Source of the DNA: Vibrio coralliilyticus
GTDB taxonomy: Bacteria; Pseudomonadota; Gammaproteobacteria; Enterobacterales; Vibrionaceae
Assembly: GCF_024449095.1 (NCBI RefSeq)
Contig: NZ_CP024628.1
Location: 806,001-870,000 of the forward strand
Direction: 5' to 3'
Length of the DNA stretch: 64,000 nucleotides
Numbering within the stretch: the first letter of the stretch is position 1; each line of letters opens with the position of its first letter. A program made the position numbers and the translations under genes. The notes under the pieces were generated by a model, which did no database searches, had not been told where the DNA came from, and saw only the letters and a program-made list of their open reading frames with translations. Shown piece after piece: positions 8,800-20,300 of the stretch.

Positions 8800-9438
8800 A
8801 TGAAAATTGCAGTATTAGGTGCATCAGGCTGGATCGGTAGCCACATCGTAAACGAAGCAAAAGCGCGCGGGCATGAGGTTATCGCTTTAGTAAGAAACCC
8901 TGCTAACTTTGAAATAAAAGGTGTTGAGACAAGACAGTTTGATTTACTGGATAGTAGTGCTGATATCATAGCCGCAGTTGATGATGCAGAAGTCGTGATC
9001 TCAGCCATTGGCGGACGCGCCGCCGGCAATCACGACATCGTCGCTAGAACAGCAGAAACTCTGCTGACTCAGCTGCCTAAATCTAGCGCATCTCGACTAA
9101 TTTGGGTCGGTGGCGCCGGTTCTCTGGAAGTTGCACCTGGCGTTCAGCTTATTTCTATTCCAGAATTTCCTGACGAGTATAAGCCAGAAGCTGTCGCTAT
9201 GGGAGAAGCTTTAGAGGTGTTTCGCTCGGCTGAAACTTCTGTCAACTGGACCTTCATCAGCCCTGCAGCAGAAATTTTCCCTGGGGAGAAGCAGTCCCCC
9301 TACCGAATTGGTGGTGACACACTGCTGACAGACAGTGATGGCAACAGTCGAATCTCAGTCGCTGATTATGCTGTTGCTATGATCGACGAACTTGAGTCAG
9401 CCAAGCACCTAAACCAACGTATTGGTGTTGCGTACTAA
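8800..9438 (+). CDS. NAD(P)-binding (NmrA/SDR-like) protein
   Basis: A 212-residue Rossmann protein. The dinucleotide-binding loop GASGWIGS is at residues 7-14, and the region VISAIGGRAAGNHD follows the fourth strand. The short length and lack of a Tyr-x-x-x-Lys active site place it with the atypical NAD(P)H-binding SDRs (YwnB/NmrA-like) that act as redox sensors or flavin/quinone reductases. The start has AGGAGA 8 bases upstream. It is divergent from a LysR gene, which likely controls it. Confidence 0.82.
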   Translation: MKIAVLGASGWIGSHIVNEAKARGHEVIALVRNPANFEIKGVETRQFDLLDSSADIIAAVDDAEVVISAIGGRAAGNHDIVARTAETLLTQLPKSSASRLIWVGGAGSLEVAPGVQLISIPEFPDEYKPEAVAMGEALEVFRSAETSVNWTFISPAAEIFPGEKQSPYRIGGDTLLTDSDGNSRISVADYAVAMIDELESAKHLNQRIGVAY

Positions 9439-9472
9439 GTAAAAAGGAGCCTTACATGGCTCCTTTTTACTT
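9437..9472 (+). terminator. Intrinsic terminator after the NAD(P)-binding protein gene
   Basis: Perfect 15-base stem (9437-9451 with 9458-9472), loop TTACAT, with GGAGCC/GGCTCC at the top and an A-run/T-run base. The stem begins at the stop codon, and the T-run gives plus-strand termination; it may also act on minus transcripts. Confidence 0.88.
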
Positions 9473-9529
9473 ATAAAAGTGATGATATATCGACAGCCCT
9501 AATACTGACTCATCACAAAGTTTTCACAA

Positions 9530-10225
9530 TCAACGAAAACGCCGGATGGCTGTGTTAAGCTTTTCCATGAACTCAGGGTGTTGTTCTAGAAAACGTTTTG
9601 AGATATAGAGGCCAAAAGCCTTTTCTTCTTCTAAAACCACACCATACCCTTCTAAGTCGATCACATCATGGAGAAATACCACCTCAGCAACAAGAAAGGC
9701 ATCAATCTCCTTATTATCCAGCTTTTCAACTAATCCTGAGGGATTGGTCGCTGGCGGACTAATTTGATACCCTTGGTTTTTGAGCCAATAAGAAGTGTTC
9801 GTATTGAGTAAACTCGCTACCTTGGCGTTTGCTTTGAAGGTATCACTATGGGGATCAAATCCGTTCATATCTTCGGTTCTAACCACCCAAACCCAACGAT
9901 TGATCATCACGGGTTCTGAAAAAACCGCATACTTATCCCGTTCTTCGTTTTTCGAGGCCATGAAGAAGCCATCAGAGCGCTCTTTTCTTAATTCAGACAA
10001 TGCTCTACCGTGGTTTGATGACACTGTTACCGTATAATTTACTCCGATAGACGACAAGATCGGTAAGACCTTTTCAAGACCAATTCCATCTGGCTGTCCT
10101 TGATCATTAACCATAGTGTAAGGCGGAAAATCTGGCAGGAAAAAATGCATATCGTATGCAGCATGCGTCTTCATACTCATAAAAATGAACACTAATGCTG
10201 TGATCAGTAAGGGTTTTGTCATCAT
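9530..10225 (-). CDS. Periplasmic substrate-binding-like protein (SBP family 3)
   Basis: A 231-residue exported protein: hydrophobic signal peptide at residues 5-21 (ending THAAYD), then a type-3 periplasmic binding fold with FLPDFPPYTMVNDQGQPDGIGLE, the usual ligand-entry opening. No permease or ATPase gene is adjacent. Orphan proteins of this kind in Vibrio often feed two-component or chemotaxis sensors or are scavengers with distant permeases; no choice can be made. The start codon pair ATG-ATG at 10225/10222 has only a weak upstream site. Confidence 0.75.
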   Translation of the reverse strand: MMTKPLLITALVFIFMSMKTHAAYDMHFFLPDFPPYTMVNDQGQPDGIGLEKVLPILSSIGVNYTVTVSSNHGRALSELRKERSDGFFMASKNEERDKYAVFSEPVMINRWVWVVRTEDMNGFDPHSDTFKANAKVASLLNTNTSYWLKNQGYQISPPATNPSGLVEKLDNKEIDAFLVAEVVFLHDVIDLEGYGVVLEEEKAFGLYISKRFLEQHPEFMEKLNTAIRRFR

Positions 10226-10977
10226 ATCAAACAGTTATCTCTTAATAATTAATATAAGTATAGATAGCAAATGTCTTTTTGTTATTTATATAGGTTACAT
10301 ACTGACACACCATGCAAAGTTAAACCAATATTGGACTTGTTGAGTATCAGCTTAAATTCCACACTATAGTCTAGCGAGATGGCAATGAACGGGTGAAAAA
10401 CTGCGCTCAGTTTTACTCCAATACACATTAAACGAATGCAAGATTAAATTATTTACGTGATATCCATTCAAATTCTTTTTTTATAAAAAACCACTTTCTT
10501 CCCTGAGATGGAAAATCAGAAATAAAACTTGAATAGGAATATGTAAATTTATATAAAATAACTGCCCAAAGTATTCGAGAGTTTAATTTTTGGATACAAA
10601 AACAACCTACGTTAATAACGTCAAAATATATAACAAGAACAAGTCCGTTTAGTTGAGCTTAACTCCATAGACTGAGACCTATGCCATAAAAACAATGTTC
10701 ACCAAGAGCATGGGCATACAAATAAGCTGAATATAATACTTGTAATGCATTAATCACGAAAATACCAAGTCAAAAATGAACACTTGAAATATTAATTATT
10801 GAAAATTTAAATAAATCACAATTACATTTTAAAATATCATCGATATATTTATACCGGTAATAAAAGTAATTCACATCGTTTAATTTTATAAATTTAACTA
10901 TCGAGCAATTAGATAAGTAACTTATTAAACCCGTACTATTTTCAGTTCTAGGTTATGACAACAAGAGGATACACCTA
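10226..10977. other. Long AT-rich regulatory region upstream of the GbpA-type gene
   Basis: About 750 bases without a credible gene. It holds the promoter and a long leader for the chitin-active protein. A short symmetric pair ATGCC ... GGCAT is seen near 10681-10713. I searched it for a GEMM-I cyclic-di-GMP aptamer, known upstream of V. cholerae gbpA, and did not find its conserved core. Confidence 0.5.
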
Positions 10978-12489
10978 ATGAAAATCAATAAGAAAAATAC
11001 AGTATTGCAGCTGAGTTTACTCACTGCGGCACTGAGCAGTGTTTATGTCACCCCTGTGTCAGCTCATGGCTATATGGTCTCACCACAAGATTATGCGAAT
11101 AGCTGTTACGAAAACACAACCACAGATCCGAGCTTGTGTAATAGCACTGTCAAAAATCAAAAAAATGAGATTAATAGCGGCAGTGCTGCTGGCGATCACC
11201 AAGCAGTCATCAAAGACGAAGAGCTATGTTCAGCTTCTAAAGGTGGCGATTACTCAGTACTTGATATCCCAAGTGCTAACCGATATGCCACTGAAATTGA
11301 GCTGGACGAAAATGGCGAATTTGAAATCACCTATATGCACACAGCAGTACACAAAACATGGTATTGGGATCTTTTCGTCACTCGTGACGGCTTTAATCCA
11401 GATACGGATAGGTTGACTTGGGCAGACTTGGAAAGGCTTACCGTTATTGACGGTAAAGGAGGTTTACCTGATCAGGTTATTAAGTACAAAGTAAAATGGC
11501 CAGAAGGCAAAACGGGCAAACACATTATCTACCAAGTTTGGCAACGCCCTAACCCAGATCATAAAGCTCATGAAGTTTTAGGAGTGCCGCCTCAAGATGT
11601 ATGGGACAGCCCAGAAGCCTTTTATAGCTGTGCCAACGTTATAGTCGGTGACCACGAACCGGGGCCAGACGAGTCACCATGGGTGAAAAGTGAAGAGTTT
11701 GCAACGGAAACAATCGACGTCGCTTCTGGAGACCAAGTCAAGGCTCGTTTGATGTATGAAGGTTATGAAGATTTCGAAGTCTTACAGGATATTACGCCTG
11801 AGAACGAAAAAAACGATCTTTGGAAGATTGACTTAGCAGAGTCCATCAACAGTAATCAGACTATTTCACAATATGTGCAAGTGGGTGTATTAAACGATGA
11901 AGATGAAGTGATCATCAGTGACGACCCATCAGAGAATAATATCTACTACACCAACGAGAATTGGTCACACTTGATTGAAAAAGTCGATCAGGATGCCAAT
12001 GACACCTCTATAGAGTGGTCAAACAAAGAAGCAGAGTATGAGTTAGCACCAGGCGAAACTCTTTCTATTCCTGTTGAGGTCACTGTTATCAATGGCAAAC
12101 AAGATGTTTACTCATATACAGCGACATTGAGAACCGTTGGCGGTGAGAAACCAGAACAAATCATCAAAGGAACAACAGAGCAGCCTGCATCTTTTGAAGT
12201 CAATGCATTAGGAAACTATAGCGTTCGAATTCTTAGTCAGGTTGATGGTTCCATTGAACAAGCCGCATACGAATTCTCCGTTGTTGAAGAACAAGGCGAG
12301 ATTGAGTATGACTACCTATACCCAGAAGGCTTTGGCAGCTACGTGGCCGGTGACGTGGTGAAGTTTGAAGGCGAAGGTATCTACGAATGTTTCGGCGACT
12401 GGGCTGCACACTGTAACGACGAAGCGTTCTTACCTGGTGTTGCCAGTGACCCTAACTGGGTCGATCAACAGTGGCGTAAGCTAGATTAA
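10978..12489 (+). CDS. gbpA: GbpA-type chitin-active lytic polysaccharide monooxygenase (AA10)
   Basis: A 503-residue secreted protein, similar in length to V. cholerae GbpA (485). The signal peptide ends VSA-H, so His30 becomes the N-terminal copper ligand. The second ligand is His125 in TAVHKTWYWD, matching the AA10 pattern TAxH, and Phe215 (AFYSC) fits the axial aromatic. Residues about 240-330 and 335-430 look like the GbpA middle domains, and the last 60 residues (YPEGFGSYVAGDVVKFEG..., W- and C-rich) a chitin-binding module. It oxidatively cleaves or binds chitin outside the cell. AGAGGA precedes the start. A redox gene follows. It could be a GbpA paralogue rather than the orthologue. 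Confidence 0.85.
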   Translation: MKINKKNTVLQLSLLTAALSSVYVTPVSAHGYMVSPQDYANSCYENTTTDPSLCNSTVKNQKNEINSGSAAGDHQAVIKDEELCSASKGGDYSVLDIPSANRYATEIELDENGEFEITYMHTAVHKTWYWDLFVTRDGFNPDTDRLTWADLERLTVIDGKGGLPDQVIKYKVKWPEGKTGKHIIYQVWQRPNPDHKAHEVLGVPPQDVWDSPEAFYSCANVIVGDHEPGPDESPWVKSEEFATETIDVASGDQVKARLMYEGYEDFEVLQDITPENEKNDLWKIDLAESINSNQTISQYVQVGVLNDEDEVIISDDPSENNIYYTNENWSHLIEKVDQDANDTSIEWSNKEAEYELAPGETLSIPVEVTVINGKQDVYSYTATLRTVGGEKPEQIIKGTTEQPASFEVNALGNYSVRILSQVDGSIEQAAYEFSVVEEQGEIEYDYLYPEGFGSYVAGDVVKFEGEGIYECFGDWAAHCNDEAFLPGVASDPNWVDQQWRKLD

Positions 12490-12499
12490 AGTCAATCAA

Positions 12500-12523
12500 A
12501 GGCCACCTATATTTAGGTGGCCT
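12500..12523 (+). terminator. Hairpin between LPMO and peroxidase genes
   Basis: Perfect 10-base arms AGGCCACCTA and TAGGTGGCCT with a TATT loop, 11 bases after the LPMO stop. The tail is only partly T-rich, so it may attenuate rather than fully stop transcription into the peroxidase gene. Confidence 0.6.
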
Positions 12524-12540
12524 AGTTCTGTAAGTTTTCT

Positions 12541-13659
12541 ATGTCGTATTACTTCAACGTCTTATTGGCTCTACTTTTGCTTTTACCTAGTGTCACCTTC
12601 GCAGAGGAGCCGATTAGTGCAATACAAGAGCTAGGCCGTCATCTGTTTTTTGATACTCGGTTATCCGTCAAAGAGAACAGAAGCTGCGCACTTTGTCACT
12701 CACCCACACATGGCTGGAGTAACACATTTACGAAAACCATCGACATTAATGGCAACCACAGCACGCTAAATACTCCTTCACTGCTCAATGTATCTCTCTT
12801 TACTCACTTTTCTCAGGCCGATCCCACTCGCAAGATGATCGACACTGCGATCACCAACCCAATGTTTTCGACTCACCCCATCGAAATGGGTATAACACCG
12901 AAAAAGTTGATCTCACGGATAGCTCAAGACAGTTGTTATCCATCGATGTTTGAACGTTCATTTGGTGATAAAAACATCAGCGTAGAGCGCATAGTACGGG
13001 CTCTAAAGCAGTACTTAACGCTGATCACTAGCCAAGAGTCACGCTACCTACGGTATAGGGATGGAGATATCACAGCCCTAACAAAACAGGAGCAACATGG
13101 CCTGCAGCTCTTCTATAGTGACAAACTCAACTGCTCAGCCTGTCATGGCGGCCCCTTGCTGAATCAACCTGTAAATACCCTAAGCCATTATCAAAATACG
13201 GGTCTCTACGGGGTACCTAACAAAAATGGGATGCTCTCCTACCCTATTGGTGAGCCTGGGGTAAGGCAATATACAAAACGATGGGAGGACGATGGGAAGT
13301 TTCGCATTCCTTCTTTAATCAATGTATCAAACACTGGGCCTTGGGGACATGACGGTAGCTTCCAATCATTGGAGTCCGTCATAGAGAGTTATGCCAGAGG
13401 CGGAAGAAAACTTAGCTATGGGCCGAATAAGGGCGATGGTTACCATCACCCGGCCAAAAGTACTCTAATTAATGGATTTAATATAACGACCAATGAGAAA
13501 AAAGCGCTCATTGCTTTTCTTCGCTCGTTATCTATCGACCAAGACTGGACACGCTATCCATTTAATTCACCATTCGGTTCCTCTGTTAGGACCAAGAATG
13601 AGCACAATTCAACACCATCATGCCTACATCAACAACAATCGGAAACAATATTAAGATGA
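12541..13659 (+). CDS. Di-heme cytochrome c peroxidase / MauG-family protein
   Basis: A 372-residue periplasmic protein: signal peptide at 1-21 (TFA-EE), first heme motif CALCH at 49-53 and second CSACH at 198-202. The order LGRHLFFDTRLS...CxLCH and NxGPWGHDGSFQSLESVI is standard for the bacterial di-heme peroxidase/MauG superfamily, which reduces peroxide or oxidises a partner protein. Hemes would be attached in the periplasm. It lies 51 bases after the LPMO gene in the same direction and overlaps the next gene by ATGA. A role in handling LPMO electrons or peroxide is inference. The start has a weak ribosome binding site. Confidence 0.85.
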   Translation: MSYYFNVLLALLLLLPSVTFAEEPISAIQELGRHLFFDTRLSVKENRSCALCHSPTHGWSNTFTKTIDINGNHSTLNTPSLLNVSLFTHFSQADPTRKMIDTAITNPMFSTHPIEMGITPKKLISRIAQDSCYPSMFERSFGDKNISVERIVRALKQYLTLITSQESRYLRYRDGDITALTKQEQHGLQLFYSDKLNCSACHGGPLLNQPVNTLSHYQNTGLYGVPNKNGMLSYPIGEPGVRQYTKRWEDDGKFRIPSLINVSNTGPWGHDGSFQSLESVIESYARGGRKLSYGPNKGDGYHHPAKSTLINGFNITTNEKKALIAFLRSLSIDQDWTRYPFNSPFGSSVRTKNEHNSTPSCLHQQQSETILR

Positions 13660-14141
13660 TACTAACACGCCCAATATTCATCAGCCTGACAACCGCTATC
13701 GCGCTTATTAGCCCTCAAGCCCTTGCCGATATGGATTCAGCACGCAACCAATATTTTGCTAAAGAATATCGTGCCCTATGTGAGCTACCAACCAACACAT
13801 TTGAAACCGCACAGTCACCCGATGAAGCTGCTCAACAAAGCTTGAGTGTTTCCACTCCCTTAGCGATCACACTTAAACTCAATAATGGTGGACAAGCTTA
13901 CCTAAATCTATCTGTTGAGAATTGGGATGAAAAGCTCATTGTCTTCCACAGCACGGGAATAAATATAGAAATGAAAGACGCGGATACAACAGGGCAAAAC
14001 ATTACTAACCAGCAATGCGATCAACCAGATATGACCATCACTCACATAAACACTCATGAATGGGGTAGCTACCCAGTCAAAGTTGTAGGCACACCTAATG
14101 AAACGATCACATTAAAGATTCACCAAGAACAAGATCGCTGA
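13656..14141 (+). CDS. Small periplasmic protein coupled to the di-heme peroxidase
   Basis: A 161-residue protein with a clear signal peptide (MILTRPIFISLTTAIALISP, cleavage after ALA). The frame opens at 13620, but the ATG at 13656 overlaps the peroxidase stop in an ATGA arrangement and directly begins the signal peptide. I recognise no family. The mature part has three cysteines and a beta-rich character (SVSTPLAITLKLNNGGQAYL; PVKVVGTPNETITLKI), compatible with a small beta-sandwich or a peroxidase partner. Translational coupling suggests it works with the peroxidase. Confidence 0.6.
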   Translation: MILTRPIFISLTTAIALISPQALADMDSARNQYFAKEYRALCELPTNTFETAQSPDEAAQQSLSVSTPLAITLKLNNGGQAYLNLSVENWDEKLIVFHSTGINIEMKDADTTGQNITNQQCDQPDMTITHINTHEWGSYPVKVVGTPNETITLKIHQEQDR

Positions 14142-14307
14142 TAACACAGTACGCTTTGAGCGCATTATTGCGAATAAGACAACCACTAAAACTGATAGCT
14201 GGGTAATAACAAAATCCAATCATTTTAAATAGTTGCTGAAGATAGAAAAGAATCAGAATTTGTACTTTACTGAAGAGAGACTAATTTCATAACGGCAGGG
14301 AACATCA

Positions 14308-17300
14308 ATGGCGACTAATGACAAAAAAGACAGAAAATCGAATGCTAACGTTAACAAGGAGGAAGCCCCCTCAAAGAACAAAACAGCGGCTAGTAAAGTT
14401 CGATTGTTCTCACGCCTAAACATTAAGGTTCCACTTCCTCGTGAGATCGCCATGATTCTGCCTTCTCTCATGCTAAGTAAAGAAACAGATAATGTTTCGA
14501 ATGAATCTCATACTGGTGAACAGCCATACGATTCAAGCTCTGTGGTAAAAAATGAAACAGTTCAAACAAGCCATGACACTCCAAATACTCCGGCGCCAAA
14601 AGCGAGTCTAAAGAGCGAAGAAGCCGTTGCTGAAATGGAAGAAAAGGGGCATCTCCAAGACTCTTTGTCTGTAACGCCATCTCATCATCTATCAACTAAA
14701 CAACATCCGCTTGTGCATCAGATTACCAACCATGTCCCCCACACTGACACACCAAACACCGTTACTACAAAACCGTCAACACCACTGCAAACGCCAGCGC
14801 TAACTTCGCAATCTCAAATAACCTATATAGATGAGACAATGAAAGGTAAATACGGGTCTTTACATATCAATAGCGACGGTAGTTACACATTCACACTGGA
14901 TCCAAAATCTCCAGCTTACATTGCTCTACAGAAACAGGAGCCAGGAACTGATACATTCACTGTTCACTTGTCGAATGGAACAGATGTTGTCATTCAAGTT
15001 CCGGTTCAGGGGCACCAAGATTCACCAAGCATATCAGGTGATCTTAGAGGTAGTGTTATTGAAGATCGTAATGTCGACTCACATGGCTTGATCACTACCT
15101 CGGGCAAAATCGATGTGATTGACCCTGACCATGATGAGAGCGCCGTTCAAGCTGAAACTCTCAAAGGGAAATTTGGTACATTAACAATCGACGCCCAAGG
15201 TCACTGGCAGTATCAGGTCAACAATTCGCAAAGCAACATTCAAGCACTAACCAGTCAAACTGAATTGCATGAATCGTTTACCATCCACACTAAAGATGGC
15301 ACATCTCAAGTCGTCAACATGTCGATTGGTGGCACCGACGATCACGCATCGATTAGCGGTGGATTTGGCTCCATTACTGAAGATAAACAAACCTTTGTGA
15401 GTGGTCAGCTATCAATACAAGACCCAGATGCCAATCAAGATTACTTTATTGCTGGTCAACAAGCGGGGGTATATGGTGCTTTAGAGTTCAACAAAGACGG
15501 TTCATGGCGCTACATTCTCGATAATAATAAAGCGGCAGTTCAATATCTCAATCAATCTGAACACCACCAAGAAGTATTTACCATTCAGTCTGCGGCCGGA
15601 ACAAGACATTCAATCACCATCAAAGTTGAAGGAAGCAATGACGTTCCCACCCTCTCCGCTCAATCTCATGCCGTAACCGAAGATGGAAAGCGGTTAACGG
15701 GACAAATGCAAGGTCATGATATCGACCATGGTGCAACATTAACCTATTCAATAGCTCAACCGATTGATGGCTTAACCTTCAATCCAGATGGTAGTTATAG
15801 CTTTGACCCAACCAATGCGGCTTATCAACACCTTACAAGTGGGCAAAAAGATACGCTCACTATTCCTGTTACAGTCACTGATGAACACGGCGCGAGTGCC
15901 ACGCAAAACCTTGAGATAGTGATTACTGGTGCTAACGATGCTGCCAAAGTGACGGGTGTTGATACAGGTAACGTTCATGAAAATCAGGCGGGTCAGGATA
16001 TGTCACCGGACTATGCCCAACCTGGCATGTCGAAAATTAGTCATGATGCTCTATATGCAAGTGGCCAACTGTCCATTGCCGACCTAGATGCAGGTGAAGC
16101 CAAGTTCGATACTAAAGGCGGCATCTATTCCTATCACGGCCAGTATGGCCACCTCCTACTTCGAGAGGATGGCCATTGGGACTACAAGGTTGCAGCAGGC
16201 CAGACTGATTGGCTAAGGCAAGGTGCGACTACCACTGTGGGAACAACCATAGATAAGTTAGGCGCAGGTGAAACACTAACCGATACCATCACCATTCAAA
16301 CCAAAGATGGAACGACTCACGACATTGTCATTACCATCCATGGCGACAACGATGCGCCTTATGTTTCGAGTGAAGTGCAACTCAACTCGGGCAAAGAGGA
16401 TATCGCTCAAACTATTACAGCAGCAGATTTGTTGGCTAATACCATCGATGTTGACCATAACGACCAAGGCCAACTGAGTATCGCCAATCTCATCGCCGAC
16501 CATGGCTCAATTAAAGATAACCAAGACGGTACTTATACTTTCACTCCCGATAAAGACTATAACGGACAAGTACACTTCACCTACGATGTGAAAGACGCAC
16601 ATTCTGGTGTGACGCATACTGGGGCAAACATGACCTTAGCTCCAGTAGGTGACGCTGCAACAATTACGGGTACCGATACCGGTTCAATAACCGAAGATAA
16701 GCACGTTCTCCCCGATTCAATGCATCGTATTCAAGTGGTTGGCAGTCTTTCCGTATCCGACCCTGATGCTGGCGAAGACCACTTTAAAGCATCGGGAGCT
16801 TTTGGACATGAAAGGGCCATCAGTGACCCCTTCCAAGGAGAAATGCATATCGACCGTCATGGCAATTGGGATTACGTTTTGGCAAATGGTAACCCGGCGG
16901 TCCAAGCCCTTAAGCAAGGTGAAACCAAAGATGTCATCTACGAGGTTCACTCTGCGGATGGCACACCGCACCGTATTACGATTACCGTTACAGGCACCGA
17001 TGATGCTCCAACGGTGTCGTCATCAGTCACATTGACTGCGGGAAAAGAAGACACAGTCGTGACCTTGCAAGCCTCTGACTTACTTGCTCATGCCAGTGAT
17101 ATTGACCATGACGCACAACTCAGCATACACAATCTCTCTGTCGACCACGGACAAGTTATAGACAACCATGATGGCACTTTCCGTTTTACACCTGATAAGG
17201 ATTACACTGGTCCAGTCCAGTTTAGCTACCAAATACAAGATGAACATGGTGCATCTGTACAGCAAACCGCCTCGATGAACTTAGCGCCGCAAGATGATGC

Positions 17301-20300
17301 TGCGGTGTTTAGTGGGCAAGATACAGGGAACGTGACCGAGGACTATAAACCATACTCAGCGGTCAACGGTAATTATGCATTCACAATTCAAGCTCAAGGT
17401 TCGTTAACAGCGACTGATCCTGACCTAAACGAATCAGGTTTTGAGTTTAAAACGTTAGTTACTTCGTCATTACACCCTGAGTGGGCGCCGTATACCTCAT
17501 CATTAGGTGGCAAACTTGAAATAACTCCTGATGGCAGTTGGTCTTACTATATCGATAATCGGAAACCTGAAGTTCAACAGTTGGGAAAAGATGAAACCTT
17601 AACGGACACCGTTACCGTTCATTCTAAAGATGGTACCACCCACGATATCGTCATCACCATTCATGGAACCAACGATGCACCAACTATATCGAGTGAGGTA
17701 CAACTTAATTCGGGCAAAGAGGACATCGCTCAAACCATTACCGCTACGGAGTTATTAGCAAATGCAATCGATGTTGATCACAACGACCAAGGTCAACTGA
17801 GTATCGCCAATCTCGTTGCCGACCATGGTTCAATCAAAGATAACCACGACGGTACTTATACCTTTACCCCCGATAAAGACTACAACGGGCAAGTACATTT
17901 CACCTACGATGTCAAAGACGCGCATTCAGGTGTGACGCATACGGGGGCGACCATGACCTTGGCTCCAGTAGGTGACGCTGCAACAATTACGGGTACCGAT
18001 ACCGGTTCAATAACCGAAGATAAGCACGTTCTCCCCGATTCAATGCATCGTATTCAAGTGGTTGGCAGTCTTTCCGTATCCGACCCTGATGCTGGCGAAG
18101 ACCACTTTAGAACATCGGGAGCTTTTGGACATGAAAGGGCCATCAGTGACCCCTTCCAAGGAGAAATGCACATCGACCGTCATGGCAATTGGGATTACGT
18201 TTTGGCAAATGGTAACCCGGCGGTCCAAGCCCTTAAGCAAGGTGAAACCAAAGATGTTATCTACGAGGTTCACTCTGCGGATGGTACTCCGCACCGTATT
18301 ACGATTACTGTTACAGGCACCAATGATGCCCCGACGGTGTCGTCATCAGTCACATTGGCTGCGGGAAAAGAAGACACAGCGGTGACCTTGCAAGCCTCTG
18401 ACTTACTTGCTCATGCCAGTGATATTGACCATGACGCACAACTGAGCATACACAGCCTCTCTGCCGACCACGGACAAGTTACAGACAACCATGATGGTAC
18501 TTTCCGTTTTACACCTGATAAGGATTACACTGGTCCAGTCCAGTTTAGTTACCAAGTACAAGATGAGCATGGTGCGTCTGTACAGCAAACCGCCTCCATG
18601 AACTTAGCGGCGGTGAATGATGCTGCAACGATCGGAGGAAAAGATACGGGCGATGTCACCGAAGACCGTAATTTGGCTTCGAGCGTGTCAGGATTAGCCG
18701 GACAGTTGGACACATATGGCACTCTAACAGTCACGGACCCAGATGCGGGCCAATCGGAGTTTGATGCCAAGCTGCTAGCTAACTCGTATCATACCCAGCT
18801 TGGTGGACGTTTGTACATCAATGACAGAGGCGATTGGGGGTACTCAATTGACAACAGCAAACCAGCTATCCAACAACTTGGGCAAGGGGAAACGCTCACT
18901 GATACCGTTACCGTTCACTCCAAAGATGGCACCACTCACGACATTGTCATCACCATCCATGGCGACAACGATGCGCCTTATGTTTCGAGTGAAGTGCAAC
19001 TCAACTCGGGCAAAGAGGACATCGCTCAAACCATTACAGTTAGGGAGTTATTAGCAAATGCAGTCGATGTTGATCACAACGACCAAGGTCAACTGAGTAT
19101 CGCCAATCTCGTTGCCGACCATGGCTCAGTCAAAGATAACCACGACGGTACTTATACATTTACCCCCGATAAAGACTACAACGGTCAAGTTCACTTTACC
19201 TACGATGTGAAGGATACAAACGGGGGTGAAGTCCGCACAGGGGCTAGTACTACCCTCTTACCAACTAACGATGCTGCAGTATTTAGTGGTCAAGATACAG
19301 GCGATGTAACGGAAGATTACAAACCCAATGCTTCTGTTGTCGGAAACTATTCATACACAATCCAAGCTCATGGTATGCTCACAGCGACAGATTCAGATCT
19401 TGGCGAATCAGGATTTGAATTTAACACATTAATATCTGTACCTATGCACCCTGAATGGGCACCTTACACATCATCGTTAGGCGGTAAACTCGAAATAGGT
19501 CCAAAAGGCGATTGGGGTTATTACATTGATAATCGTAAGCCTGAAATACAACAACTAGGTGAGAATGAAACCTTGACCGATACCGTGACCGTACACTCAA
19601 AGGATGGTACTACCCATGACATTGTGATCACAATTCATGGCACTAATGACGCCCCTGCTGTATCAAGTGAGGTTCAGTTAAACTCTGGCAAAGAAGGCAC
19701 CGTTCAAACCATCACCGCGTCTGATTTGTTAGCAAACGCTAGTGATATTGATAGTAACGACAAGGGACAATTATCGGTTGACAACTTAGTTGCTGACCAT
19801 GGCTCCATTCGAGATAACCAAGACGGGACTTATACGTTCACCCCCAATAAAGGTTACAACGGTCAAGTACACTTTACCTACAATGTCCAAGATGCACACT
19901 CTGGTGCAACACACGCCAGTGCAAGTATGACGCTAACATCACTAGCTCCCACGCCAGTTAGCCAATCTGATGAGACGGTAGATCAACAAGTACCAACCGT
20001 TGATGTCATACTTTCTCCTGATGAAGTTACCGATGAACAAACCGCTCCGCCAACAGGTGAAGGCAATTCACACCACGGCGCAGCTGCATATCTCTCTGCT
20101 CTCGGCTTAAACTCCGAACAAGCTTCTACAGAAACATCAACACCAACACCATCTGAGTTGCCAAATGATATTGATATTGTATTGACTGAAGGAGAACATA
20201 CTGAGCTCCAAGAGCAAGCCGTGGATACAGACATGTTAGAACCAAAACATGACCAAACTGATGACAGCGATAACAAGCATCAGGATCTAATAAACCCTGA

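Noticed and set aside
10226..10977. Cyclic-di-GMP (GEMM-I) riboswitch upstream of the GbpA-type gene
   Set aside because: Expected from V. cholerae gbpA, but the conserved GCAAA and GGTAGC-type core was not found in this leader.
15772..19054. Many 60-107-codon frames on both strands inside the adhesin gene
   Set aside because: Shadows of the repeat-rich adhesin frame; they recur with the repeats and have no own ribosome sites.
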